Shown here: positions 9,377 through 17,763 of the stretch, one piece after another | How the letters are laid out: each line of letters opens with the position of its first letter | Numbering within the stretch: the stretch's first letter is position 1 | Origin: Rubripirellula lacrimiformis | GTDB taxonomy: Bacteria > Planctomycetota > Planctomycetia > Pirellulales > Pirellulaceae | DNA length: 64,000 bases | Direction of reading: 5' to 3' | Assembly (NCBI RefSeq): GCF_007741535.1 | Contig: NZ_CP036525.1 | Coordinates: forward strand, 4,030,001-4,094,000 | The notes under the pieces: generated by a model | Databases searched by the model: none | Told to the model about the DNA's origin: nothing | The model's input: only the letters and a program-made list of their open reading frames with translations | Made by a program: the position numbers and the translations under genes

Positions 9377-10092
9377 TTTTAACCGGCCCGATTGGGTTAT
9401 TTTCGTTCTTGCCTACAGTCCCGATGCGTCGCAGGGTTTTCAGAATCAGACGCGCCCCTGCATCACCGCTACGTAGGCCGGTTGTGCCCGCGAATTCTTT
9501 CCGTGCGTATTCGCTGTTCCTTACACGCTCAACTCTAGGTCAAAAAATTGCCGCGTCAAGGAATCCTGCCTTGACAAAGGACAAATTCTGACCTTCTGCA
9601 CACGTTTTTGGCACACAACCGGTAGAACTATGCTGAATTGCTTGCATTTGGACAGTTTCACTCCGCGCAGCCGTGGAACATTCTTTGCCGGGGTGGCCTT
9701 TTGTGCGCTCCGCGCTACACTTCGCACAACGAGCGGTTCGCGGAACTTGCGGATTCGGCGGATCTAACGGTCTTCATCGACTTGCTTCGGATGGATCGAT
9801 TGCCCCCCAGCGGGCAGACGTTTGATCCAGCAGATTTGGATTGATCAGTCTTGGATCCAGTCGAACCGGGAACCGATTGCTCTTTGGCTGCGTCTTGAAC
9901 GGTAGGCAGTGATCGTCAAAGCATGTGTCGTCATCGTCGAATTTGGTGCCACTGTGCTGTTGATCGCCCAACGAAGCTTGCCAGTCACGCTAGACTCAGT
10001 TTCATAGAGATTTGATTTGTCTTGCTGAGCGGTTCTGAAAACTTTGCATTCGCCTTCGCTTTCAGCCTCTCCAAACCAGAAAGGTCGCCACC
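9364..10092. other. 730-base region without a recognised gene
   Basis: This is one of the longest gaps in the window. A plus-strand frame at 9638-9844 (68 codons) has no recognisable product or clear ribosome-binding site. A short dyad TCAAGG/CCTTGA lies at 9556-9574 and overlaps a TTGACA hexamer, but no convincing -10 box sits at the right distance. It should hold the csrA promoter and the promoter of the DUF2203 gene. A small RNA cannot be excluded. Confidence 0.4.
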
Positions 10093-10566
10093 ATGGTCCG
10101 AGCGATTCACCACAGCCAGGACAATTCCTCGGGGAAACTCGCTTCGGCGTTCACGCCCAGTGCTGCCACACGAACACTTCCACTGGTGCGACGCATCATG
10201 GCGGAGCTGATCGATTTAGATGAATCGATCAAGGCGCAACAGGAGCAATTGCGCGGGGTCGACGACTTGGTCGAAACGATCGACCACAAACCGTATTTGG
10301 ATGAACTGTCGGATGTTCGCGGTTCGCTGGAGGATGACGTCCGCCGGATGCAGTCTTGCATCGACGAATTGGCGTCCTTTGGCGTGCAAGTCCATCAGCC
10401 GTTTGACGGGTCCGTTGATTTCCCCGCTTTGTTGAACCGGCGACCGGTGCAACTTTGTTGGCACCCGGCAGATGACAAGGTGGAACACTGGCACGAAGTT
10501 GGTCAGTCGTCCAAGGATCGTCAGAAGTTGGATGCCGCCACGGTCGGAATGGTCGGCGGTTACTAA
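10093..10566 (+). CDS. DUF2203 family protein
   Basis: The 157-residue soluble protein matches the pattern of the DUF2203 family. Its N-terminal part has FTPSAATRTLPLVRRIMAEL, like the family's 'ANxxLPLVRxIxxDI' helix, a central coiled-coil helix follows, and the C-terminal part contains VQLCWHPADDKVEHWHEVGQ, equivalent to the family's 'CWRxGEPxIxYWHE' motif. No biochemical function is established for the family. The start at 10093 is supported by AAAGG about nine bases upstream. The gene's 3' end overlaps by four bases with the convergent TadE-like gene. Confidence 0.8.
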   Translation: MVRAIHHSQDNSSGKLASAFTPSAATRTLPLVRRIMAELIDLDESIKAQQEQLRGVDDLVETIDHKPYLDELSDVRGSLEDDVRRMQSCIDELASFGVQVHQPFDGSVDFPALLNRRPVQLCWHPADDKVEHWHEVGQSSKDRQKLDAATVGMVGGY

Positions 10567-10967
10567 CGAGCACCTTCGCGTCGAAGCGTCAGTTCACGCA
10601 CGATCGTTCTGCCCGCCACAAACTGGTTGGGCACAAAGCTGTTCGAATCGAGCGGGATTTCTAATCGAACGGTGACTTCTTCGGTTGCTGAGTTGATCGC
10701 ACCGGGGGTCACGGTCAGCCCCACGCTGTTGACGCCCATGGTGTTCATGATGCGAAGTGTTTCAGCGCGGACTTCGCCATTGGTAGCACCCGGGATGATC
10801 CCCATTCGGCACCCTTCGTAGACGGCGTTGTCGGCGGTATGCCGGATCATCGCAACGCGGACGAATTCCATCGCGGCGAAGAAGAACAGGAACAACAGCG
10901 GCGCGACCAGCGCGAATTCGACCGCGGTGGCGCCGGTGCGGCGTCTAGCTTTTCGTTTTAATTTCAT
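10563..10967 (-). CDS. TadE-like pseudopilin
   Basis: The 134-residue protein has a short basic N-terminus, then GATAVEFALVAPLLFLFFFA, the glycine-alanine/glutamate pattern of TadE-type pseudopilins, where a prepilin peptidase cuts before the membrane helix. The remainder is a small extracytoplasmic domain. It belongs to the Tad/Flp pilus minor-component family. It is the last of three minus-strand genes, after a TadG-like vWA protein and a second TadE-like protein. No Tad ATPase, secretin or prepilin peptidase is in this window, so the machinery must be encoded elsewhere. Confidence 0.85.
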   Translation of the reverse strand: MKLKRKARRRTGATAVEFALVAPLLFLFFFAAMEFVRVAMIRHTADNAVYEGCRMGIIPGATNGEVRAETLRIMNTMGVNSVGLTVTPGAINSATEEVTVRLEIPLDSNSFVPNQFVAGRTIVRELTLRREGAR

Positions 10968-11032
10968 GGTGTCGATTGCTTCACCGGTGCGAACGTTGGC
11001 GAGTCTAAAGTGGGAAGGCGAAGACGAGACGT

Positions 11033-12157
11033 CTACTGGGTCATCATGGTGCTAAGGGTCAGAGCGATTTCGCGATAGACTTCGATCAGTTCCAATCCGC
11101 TATCGGCATGAAAGTGTCGTCCGCCGCCAATCGATGCGACCTCTGCCATTCGTGTGGCATCCGCATCGGAACCGAAGGTAATCGTATGGATGGTCACGTT
11201 GGGACCTGCGATCGCGGTTGCGACGGTCCGCGGTTCCGGGCCTCGGTTGTGCCGTCCGTCGGTCATGATGATGTAGGTTTGTTCGACAAATTCGACACCG
11301 GCACTGGCTGACATCACATTGGCACCGGCTTGAAGTCCACGCGAAATGCTGGTGAATCCGCCGACACTTAGATCGCGAATGCCGTCGGAAATCTGTGTCA
11401 GGTCTTCGGTCAACGCGACGTCTTCGGTTGCGAATTCGCTATAGGAAGCCAGGCCAACCGCTTCGTCGACCGGTGTGCCATCAAGCGTGGCTACAAAGGT
11501 GTCGATGGCGGTGACCAGGTTGCCGAATTTGCTGCCAGCCATTGAACCACTGCGGTCAACGACCAAAACGATGTCGCGTTCGATGTAGGTGGCTGTTGAC
11601 GAAGTGGCGGGTTCAAAGAAGGGGACGCCGAACACGTTTCCGAAGAACAACGGCACGGGGCCGGATCGTGAACCGGTGGTGCGTCGACCATTGACCAGAA
11701 CGCTGTTGCGGGGCAATCCACCCTCGGTGAATGCGAACTTGCCGGTGGCTTCTTGGTTGCTGCTGCCAAAGACAAAGTCGCTGCCGTCCAACAACAGCGG
11801 TTCGCCGTTGACCGTGTTTGCGGCAGCAATTCGTTGACCTTCGGCGATCGCAGCGTCTTGGTCCAACGATTCGGCCAGGGTTGCGGCGGCGGCCTTGGAT
11901 GCTGCGTCGGTAGCGGTGCGGAGTTCGGTTCGGGAAAGATGCATTTGCGCGATGTCGACTGAAAACGCGACCGCGACCATGAAGCCGATCATCATCACCA
12001 CGATCAGGACCATCATCGCACCGCGGCGATCGATACCGCTGCGACGTTGGGTCTGCGTACTGTCGATACTGTTCTTAGCCGTCATTTCAAGTTGCATCAT
12101 CTGGGAAGGTTCCGAATTGCGTGGGGTGCATTCTGGTCTAGGAATCGTACGAATCAT
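11033..12157 (-). CDS. TadG-like protein with von Willebrand A domain
   Basis: The 374-residue protein starts with a roughly 45-residue polar leader, then RRGAMMVLIVVMMIGFMVAVAFSVDIAQ, a Tad-type N-terminal membrane helix as in TadG. A vWA domain occupies about residues 190-370, with the metal-ion adhesion motif DRSGSM and the downstream residues TSIS and TDGRHN. In related systems such proteins are minor components at the pilus base or tip and may mediate adhesion. The start overlaps the stop of the upstream TadE-like gene (ATGA), indicating translational coupling. Confidence 0.85.
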   Translation of the reverse strand: MIRTIPRPECTPRNSEPSQMMQLEMTAKNSIDSTQTQRRSGIDRRGAMMVLIVVMMIGFMVAVAFSVDIAQMHLSRTELRTATDAASKAAAATLAESLDQDAAIAEGQRIAAANTVNGEPLLLDGSDFVFGSSNQEATGKFAFTEGGLPRNSVLVNGRRTTGSRSGPVPLFFGNVFGVPFFEPATSSTATYIERDIVLVVDRSGSMAGSKFGNLVTAIDTFVATLDGTPVDEAVGLASYSEFATEDVALTEDLTQISDGIRDLSVGGFTSISRGLQAGANVMSASAGVEFVEQTYIIMTDGRHNRGPEPRTVATAIAGPNVTIHTITFGSDADATRMAEVASIGGGRHFHADSGLELIEVYREIALTLSTMMTQ

Positions 12158-12624
12158 TCCTTCACCATCACGACGCGGGCGGTCAATATGCGGTTGGGGA
12201 TGAACTGTCCGGCCAGCGGACTGTTGGTTAACGTTGGCGCGCTGACTTCGACGACGATTTCGTCGCCGCGTGACGCGTCACCAGCTTCGCCGTTGGGAAA
12301 ACTGATCGCAAAGTCGTTGACGCTGCGCGACGTCAAGATGTTGGTGCCTCGGGAAACCCCGGACGCGTTGTCGTTGCCGACGCGAATGGATTCACGAATC
12401 GATTCGTACGCAGCAACATTCAGAGATTGTTTTAGGAAGATGAAGCTGGATGCTTCGATGGCGCCAAAGACCAGCAACACCAATACCGGCAGACACACTG
12501 CGAATTCAACTGCCGCGACTCCGCGACGACCGGCCGCGGGACCACGCTTGGATGAACCGATCCGGCTTCGATTGGGGCGACGCATATGCAAACGATTGGT
12601 TGCCGATAGAGAATGGATTTGCAT
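12154..12624 (-). CDS. TadE-like pseudopilin, first gene of the tad cluster
   Basis: The protein carries a basic N-terminus followed by GVAAVEFAVCLPVLVLLVFGA, the TadE pseudopilin signature with the conserved glutamate after the cleavage glycine/alanine. A roughly 100-residue extracytoplasmic domain follows. It overlaps the TadG/vWA gene by four bases. Start is uncertain: ATG at 12624 is used here, ATG at 12585 and a TTG at 12672 are alternatives, and none has a clear ribosome-binding site. Product length is therefore 143-172 residues. Confidence 0.82.
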   Translation of the reverse strand: MQIHSLSATNRLHMRRPNRSRIGSSKRGPAAGRRGVAAVEFAVCLPVLVLLVFGAIEASSFIFLKQSLNVAAYESIRESIRVGNDNASGVSRGTNILTSRSVNDFAISFPNGEAGDASRGDEIVVEVSAPTLTNSPLAGQFIPNRILTARVVMVKE

Positions 12625-12756
12625 GGTGATCAGGGGAAGCCAGTGGGGATGATCGATGGAAGCGGTGGGCAATCCGGTCTGACTTTCTCAGTCAAACGCC
12701 GGCGGGGAGTCGCCGGCGCGGTCGACACGTCGGTGGGCCGGACAATTTCGCCTGGA

Positions 12757-13239
12757 CTATGCCGGTGTCGATTCGTCGCCGGATTGGTCGTCTGCATCGC
12801 GTGATTGCCGGCGTGCATCGGCGACATCCGATGCCGAACGTTCCATCAGACGGTTGAAGTTGGTCGCAATTTCGCCCCAGAAGTCACTGTTGCGGAAATG
12901 CAGAGGTTCCACGGCGCGACCTTCGCTTGCATCGGACAATGCACCGCGAAGACGCAAGATCGGACCGGCGAAGCGATTGGTCATCTTCAATGTGTCCCAG
13001 ACGAAGGCCGGGATCAGCGCTAGTGTGATGACGAAAAACGGCAGGAACCGTTTCATGGTGTCGCCAAAAGTTCTTCCCCACGGCACATCGGGCTGTTCAA
13101 ACAACCGGATCCAAATGGTCAGGGCGATCGCGTTGCAGATAAAGAACACCACCCAGTGGATGGCAATTTTGCGAAGGACACCGCCTTGGACCTCGGGATC
13201 CACCAGGGCCTTGCTTCGTTTGATGGTCGTTCGGCTCAT
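12757..13239 (-). CDS. two-pass membrane protein with HAMP-like segment
   Basis: The 160-residue protein has two membrane helices (about 26-48, IAIHWVVFFICNAIALTIW, and 66-88, FLPFFVITLALIPAFVW) followed by a segment AGPILRLRGALSDASEG...FWGEIATNFNRLMERS that resembles a HAMP linker. No kinase, methyl-accepting or cyclase output domain follows, only a short acidic charged tail. It could pass a membrane signal to a partner protein. It lies about 130 bases upstream of the tad genes on the same strand, so it may be co-transcribed with them. Confidence 0.7.
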   Translation of the reverse strand: MSRTTIKRSKALVDPEVQGGVLRKIAIHWVVFFICNAIALTIWIRLFEQPDVPWGRTFGDTMKRFLPFFVITLALIPAFVWDTLKMTNRFAGPILRLRGALSDASEGRAVEPLHFRNSDFWGEIATNFNRLMERSASDVADARRQSRDADDQSGDESTPA

Positions 13240-13659
13240 CTGATATCGCTCAATCGTGCAGTGGTTAGTGGCTTGGGGCGTGGCCGGTGCAATACGTTCT
13301 GCCCCAATCGGCGACGCGGTACACTCGGCCTACGTTGGAAACCTACAACACAACGAACGATCAGGCGGGTTAGGGAAGAGTTTTCGGCATCAGGAATGGA
13401 TGCCCCGCCGGCGTTTGCATGAAAGAAACCGATTGGTAGCGGATGATGTCCTAGGCCATCCCCCCCGGACAATCGTCATATCCGGTGCGGCTAGTCGGTG
13501 TGCCGCATTGGGCGACGACTGCCATGGGCCTGATGGGTCCCCGATCGGGGCCGCGCCCGCCCAAAGAATGGATTGATCCTGATCGGCCCTACGACAGCGA
13601 GCAGAACAACGCAGCGAATTTGCAGCACGCCATCAACGCAGCGAGATCAAAGCTGGGGA
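13240..13659. other. 420-base intergenic region
   Basis: No gene is supported here. Short plus-strand frames exist (for example 13485-13730), but they run into the opposite-strand phosphatase gene and match nothing I recognise. A C7 run lies at 13460-13466. The promoter for the HAMP-like gene and the tad cluster should be in the left part. Confidence 0.4.
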
Positions 13660-14991
13660 CTAATAGTCGACCGATGTCTCATTCGCAGCGCGATTGTTCT
13701 GTTCACGCAACTGGTTCATCGTTTCGATGACGGCTTCGGACTGGGACCGGATCGCGGCTTTGATGTCCTTGTTGCCAAGTGACTCACGCCCCTGTTGTTG
13801 ATGCGCGTCAACTTTTTGCCAATCCATCATCCAATTGTTTTGGTTGGCGGCATCTTTCAAGGCTTGGACCGTATCCCCCAATTTTTCATACAGGGAACGA
13901 TTGGGCGTCGCGTCGTACCTTCGATAAGGTCCTTTGGCACCCTTCAAGTTGCCTCGTATCGGGTCGCGTTTACCTGCGGTCAACCATTGGAAAACTGCGA
14001 TTGCCGATGTGATCGCGCCCAACATGATGGCGACCACCATGGGGCCGATCCAATTTCGGTCACCTGGTTGGTCCGGATCAAAAGGATCCGCAACCGACAT
14101 GATCGCTAACAAGATCGCACCGATCACACAGATGGCGACTGTCCCCAGTATGGCACGCGACACGACGGGTTCAGGGTGACGTTGCTTGGGTTTTCGGGCG
14201 GTGTCGTTGCCGCCGATGGGTTCGACCACTTTGACCACGATCACCGACGTATTGTCGGGGCCGCCTCGCAAATTGGCCAAGTCCACCAACACGCGAACCG
14301 CTTTGTCTTCGGGCAGACAATCCAACAGGACGCCGATTTCGTTGTCCTCGACTAAGCCGGTCAACCCATCGCTACACAGCAAAAACTGGTCGCCCGCTTG
14401 AACCGGGAATGGGCCTTCGACATCGACATCGACGACCGCGTTGGGTCCCAGCGAACGCGTGATGACGTTTCGCGGGATCCCTTGTCCGGTTTGACCGGTC
14501 GCTTCCATTTCCCAAACCAGGGAATGGTCGAAGGTCAACTGTTCGAACGCACCGCCACGCAATCGGTAGACTCGCGAATCGCCCACGTGTCCCACCAACG
14601 CACCGTCCGGACAGATCACCAACGCACTTGCGGTGGTGCCCATGTTGTGGAATTCGGGATTGCTTTGACCCCGTTGGTGAATCTCGTCGTTCGCGTCGAT
14701 AACGGCTGCCCGCAGCGCTTCGGACGTTGTCAGGGAAGGCGAGCGAAAGAACTGCATCGCGATCCGTTCGGTCGCCATCTTGCTGGCCAATTCGCCAGCC
14801 GCGTGAGCCCCCATGCCATCGGCGACGACAAACAAGTGGCCGCGGTCCCAGAACCTTTCGGAGGTCTTCGCGGGCAAACAAGCCAGCGAATCCTGGTTGT
14901 TGGCCCGACGCATGCCGACATCTGTCAGCTGCGCGAACACAATTCCGGGATTCCAGAGATCCGACACCGGCTGTTGTCTTTCGTTAACCAT
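13660..14991 (-). CDS. PP2C-family protein phosphatase with membrane anchor
   Basis: The 443-residue protein has an N-terminal PPM/PP2C serine-threonine phosphatase domain, residues about 10-260, with the metal-site motifs GMRRANNQDS, VVADGMGAH, SDGLTGLV and GGPDNTS in order. Two membrane helices follow (about 278-300 and 318-340), then a cytoplasmic coiled-coil-like tail. Such phosphatases oppose Hanks-type Ser/Thr kinases, which are numerous in planctomycetes; no kinase is adjacent. Start is ATG at 14991. The upstream region carries an inverted repeat and three direct repeats that may be regulatory. Confidence 0.92.
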   Translation of the reverse strand: MVNERQQPVSDLWNPGIVFAQLTDVGMRRANNQDSLACLPAKTSERFWDRGHLFVVADGMGAHAAGELASKMATERIAMQFFRSPSLTTSEALRAAVIDANDEIHQRGQSNPEFHNMGTTASALVICPDGALVGHVGDSRVYRLRGGAFEQLTFDHSLVWEMEATGQTGQGIPRNVITRSLGPNAVVDVDVEGPFPVQAGDQFLLCSDGLTGLVEDNEIGVLLDCLPEDKAVRVLVDLANLRGGPDNTSVIVVKVVEPIGGNDTARKPKQRHPEPVVSRAILGTVAICVIGAILLAIMSVADPFDPDQPGDRNWIGPMVVAIMLGAITSAIAVFQWLTAGKRDPIRGNLKGAKGPYRRYDATPNRSLYEKLGDTVQALKDAANQNNWMMDWQKVDAHQQQGRESLGNKDIKAAIRSQSEAVIETMNQLREQNNRAANETSVDY

Positions 14992-15011
14992 GGAATCAAA
15001 AAGGGTCAGAT

Positions 15012-15034
15012 GACGTGATCACATTCATCACGTC
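15012..15034. promoter_or_regulatory. inverted repeat upstream of the PP2C gene
   Basis: A perfect seven-base inverted repeat, GACGTGA at 15012-15018 and TCACGTC at 15028-15034, lies 20-43 bases before the phosphatase start. It could be an operator for a dimeric regulator or a leader hairpin. No T-run follows. Confidence 0.45.
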
Positions 15035-15051
15035 GATACCGTCGGGCTGTG

Positions 15052-15103
15052 TGTCCTGAACAATGCGTGTCCTGATCGAACATTCTGTCCTGATCAAGCA
15101 TTC
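15052..15103. repeat. three tandem direct repeats of about 18 bases
   Basis: Three copies begin at 15052, 15068 and 15086. The second and third are TGTCCTGATCGAACATTC and TGTCCTGATCAAGCATTC, and the first is a shorter, diverged copy. They lie in the roughly 290-base gap between the PP2C and nitroreductase genes, 60-110 bases upstream of the phosphatase start. They look like iterated binding sites; function is not known. The remainder of that gap (to 15283) shows G6 and C6 runs only. Confidence 0.6.
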
Positions 15104-15283
15104 CTCCCAAAAGCGAGATGCTTTGGAAAACATGTCCGTTCTATTCTATTTAGTGTCAAACGGCAGACACGTCCGCCCAGGAAAACCCGTCAAGCGATAC
15201 AGCTTAGCGGATTCGATTGCGTCTAAAGGGGGGCGAACCGTATTTTTTCACCCCCCTGTTCGAATCGCGAATCCGACAAAAAT

Positions 15284-15898
15284 TCAGGCTTCTCGGACAA
15301 TCCTTGCGGCGGTGCCCCAGGTTCCTTCGAAAACCTGTTCCCCAAGCGACATTCGCTGGCGGGCACCTTGTTCCCGTTTTTGGAGTTCGATTCCTGCTGG
15401 GTCTTCTGCGGCGGTGAGGTCAGGATAGCCCATTGCGATGGCGGTTTCCGGTTGGTGACCTTCTGGGATCTGGAACGCCTGACGCGTCGCACTAAGATTC
15501 AAACCCGCCATCTGGTGCACTTGTAACCCCAACTGAGTTGCTTGAAGCGACAGGTGGGCAGCGGATTGTCCCAAGTCGTGCAGCGCCACTCGGTTGGGCT
15601 TGTTGTTGCGACGGAACGTGGTGCGGATGACCGAGATCAACAGCACACCCGCGTTCTGGGCCCATCCCTGATTGGCTTCCAACAGGCATGAAACCGACTT
15701 GTCGAACAGTTGCGAATCTTGCCGGCGGGCCACGATCCACGACCAGGGTTGGTCATTAAAACTGCTGGCTGCCCACCGCGCGGCTTCCAGGCACTGCAAA
15801 ATCTTTTCGTCTTCGACCGGTTGGGCGTTCAAACGATAGGGGCTCCAACGGTTTTCAATCACATCCAGAACGGGATGCTGGACTGGGTTGATAGGCAT
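15284..15898 (-). CDS. nitroreductase family protein
   Basis: The 204-residue protein (start MPINPVQHPVLD at 15898; the open frame extends 17 codons further) fits the FMN-dependent nitroreductase fold. It has the N-terminal RWSPYRLNAQPVEDEKILQCLEAARWAASSFNDQPW segment in which arginine and serine/asparagine bind FMN, and the C-terminal ETAIAMGYPD motif. Family enzymes reduce nitro compounds, quinones or flavins with NAD(P)H. The substrate is not predictable. It stands alone. Confidence 0.88.
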   Translation of the reverse strand: MPINPVQHPVLDVIENRWSPYRLNAQPVEDEKILQCLEAARWAASSFNDQPWSWIVARRQDSQLFDKSVSCLLEANQGWAQNAGVLLISVIRTTFRRNNKPNRVALHDLGQSAAHLSLQATQLGLQVHQMAGLNLSATRQAFQIPEGHQPETAIAMGYPDLTAAEDPAGIELQKREQGARQRMSLGEQVFEGTWGTAARIVREA

Positions 15899-16158
15899 CG
15901 CGGGTTTCTCTGTGAAATGAGACGAGCGGACGTGAAAAGGACGAGACAATTTGACGCGTTGGTTTCATCATGCTTTGGCGGGCGGCCGTTGATTTCGGAC
16001 GCTGAATCCACTCAGATTCGGATCGAATGCCCAGTCCCGCGTCCGTGATGGTCGGATGATTTTACAATCTTGGCGGTGTCGTCAATCGTCCCGGAATCGG
16101 TCTGCGGGAAATTTGCGTGTCTGTGTGTATCCAACACCCTTTCTAACAGCAGCAGTGT

Positions 16159-17562
16159 ATGGCTTTCGATAGCGAAGTGAGTTCGTGGGCATCGGTTCCA
16201 CTGAATCGACGATGCCAAGTCGTGGCAGCGGCGGCGGGGAAGTTGGCTGAGGCAACCGACGAACTGACGCTTTTGTGTCAAAGCGACCAACGCACCGACC
16301 CGGTCGAAACGATCACGGCGGAACTATTGCCGCTGTGTTCAGCACTGCGTTGGCTCGGCCGCCGCGGCCCACGAGTGCTGGCGACTCGGCAGTTGGGCCC
16401 GATGGGGCGACCGGCTTGGCTGTGGGGGGTGCGTAGCGCGGTGCACCGCGATCCCTTTGGAATGGTGCTGATTTTGGGCGCGTGGAACTACCCGTTGCTG
16501 TTGCCCGGGGTCCAGGCGGCCCAGGCATTGGCCGCCGGCAACCGAGTTCTGATCAAGCCAGCCCCGGGATGCGAATCAGCCACCGCGCGGATGGTCCAAG
16601 CCTTCCATGATGCCGGGATTCCCCCGACGGCACTGATGCAATTGGATTCATCATCCGACTCGGCGATCGCTGCGATCAACGCCGGTGTCGACTTGATCGT
16701 CTTAACCGGCGCCGCGACGACCGGTCGGAATGTTCTAGCGCAAGCCGCCAGGTCGTTGACGCCGACGATCATGGAACTTAGCGGATGTGACGCCACCATC
16801 TTGTTGCCAGGTGCGGATGTCCAGTTGGCGGCGGATGCGATCACGTTCGGCTTGAAATTCAACGGGGGTGCCACCTGCATCGCGCCACGCCGCTTGATCG
16901 GTCAGAATGAGATTTGCGATCAGGTCCGAACCGCATTGGTCGAACGTCTGGGATCCGCAGATCCCTTGGTGGTGCATCCATCGGCGCGGGAGGCGGCGGC
17001 TGATTTGATTGAGCGATCTTTGGCCGCTGGCTGCGTTGATGTGACAGGACGCTTTCACGCGCAGACGCTTCGCGATAGCGGCCAGATGGCGCCCACGGTA
17101 CTGGATCAGGTCTGTGCCGATCATCCGATCGCATCGGCCGACGTGTTCGCACCGGTCACGTCGATCGTGCGAGTCGCCGATACCGAGGAATCGATCCAGC
17201 AAGTCAATCAGTGCCCCTACCGTCTTTCCGCATCCGTCTTTGGACCGCCGAAGCAAGCCGAAGCAGTGGCCCAGCGGCTTTCGGTGGGAAACGTTTGCAT
17301 CAACGATATCCTGGTTCCCACCGCCGACCCCAGACTTCCATTTGGCGGACGCGGCCAGAGCGGATTTGGTGTGACCCGCGGCGCCGAGGGGCTACTGTCG
17401 ATGACCGTTCCCAAATCGATTTCCCATCGCCGCGGTCGGTTCATGCCCCATTTGCGGCCGCGGGCGGATTCCGACGAAAACCGGCTATCTGCCGCCGTCA
17501 TCCTGCTGCACGGTGCGACTTGGTCACAGCGATGGCAGGCGCTGCGCCGCATGGGACGCTAA
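16159..17562 (+). CDS. aldehyde dehydrogenase, possibly carotenoid-aldehyde type
   Basis: The 467-residue protein is a complete NAD(P)+-dependent aldehyde dehydrogenase. The cofactor-binding segment GAWNYPLLLPGVQAAQALAA with IKPAPG lies near residues 110-135, the general base is Glu206 in MELSGCD, and the nucleophile is Cys240 in NGGATCIAP. The C-terminal PFGGRGQSGFGVTRG motif is present. It resembles the membrane-associated, 450-residue type used for long aliphatic or carotenoid aldehydes. A CrtN/CrtP-like desaturase gene follows 200 bases downstream on the same strand, which suggests oxidation of a C30 carotenoid aldehyde to the acid; this is inference from context. Confidence 0.9.
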   Translation: MAFDSEVSSWASVPLNRRCQVVAAAAGKLAEATDELTLLCQSDQRTDPVETITAELLPLCSALRWLGRRGPRVLATRQLGPMGRPAWLWGVRSAVHRDPFGMVLILGAWNYPLLLPGVQAAQALAAGNRVLIKPAPGCESATARMVQAFHDAGIPPTALMQLDSSSDSAIAAINAGVDLIVLTGAATTGRNVLAQAARSLTPTIMELSGCDATILLPGADVQLAADAITFGLKFNGGATCIAPRRLIGQNEICDQVRTALVERLGSADPLVVHPSAREAAADLIERSLAAGCVDVTGRFHAQTLRDSGQMAPTVLDQVCADHPIASADVFAPVTSIVRVADTEESIQQVNQCPYRLSASVFGPPKQAEAVAQRLSVGNVCINDILVPTADPRLPFGGRGQSGFGVTRGAEGLLSMTVPKSISHRRGRFMPHLRPRADSDENRLSAAVILLHGATWSQRWQALRRMGR

Positions 17563-17763
17563 ATCGCCCTGCCAACAAACATCCATCGAATGTCTGCAAA
17601 GGCATCGGGGAAAGCGGGGACAATGGCCAAACTTGACGCGCCGACGTGATCGCGATTGACCGGCTTCGTCTTTGCCGGGACTGGAAGAGTCACTACAGTG
17701 CCGACGCGGCCGTCCCTGGTCAACTCACTTTCCCATTTCGTTCACTCCTTTCGCGGATCCCCT

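Noticed and set aside
9572-9577. TTGACA as a promoter -35 box
   Set aside because: No -10-like hexamer lies 16-18 bases downstream, and no gene begins at a fitting distance.
9638-9844. 68-codon plus-strand frame upstream of the DUF2203 gene
   Set aside because: No similarity I recognise, mixed composition and no convincing translation signals.
13485-13730. Plus-strand frame in the gap next to the PP2C gene
   Set aside because: It extends into the phosphatase gene on the other strand, has no recognisable product and no clear ribosome-binding site.
15052-15103. CRISPR-like short direct repeats
   Set aside because: Units are adjacent without spacers and there are only three; no cas gene is in the window.
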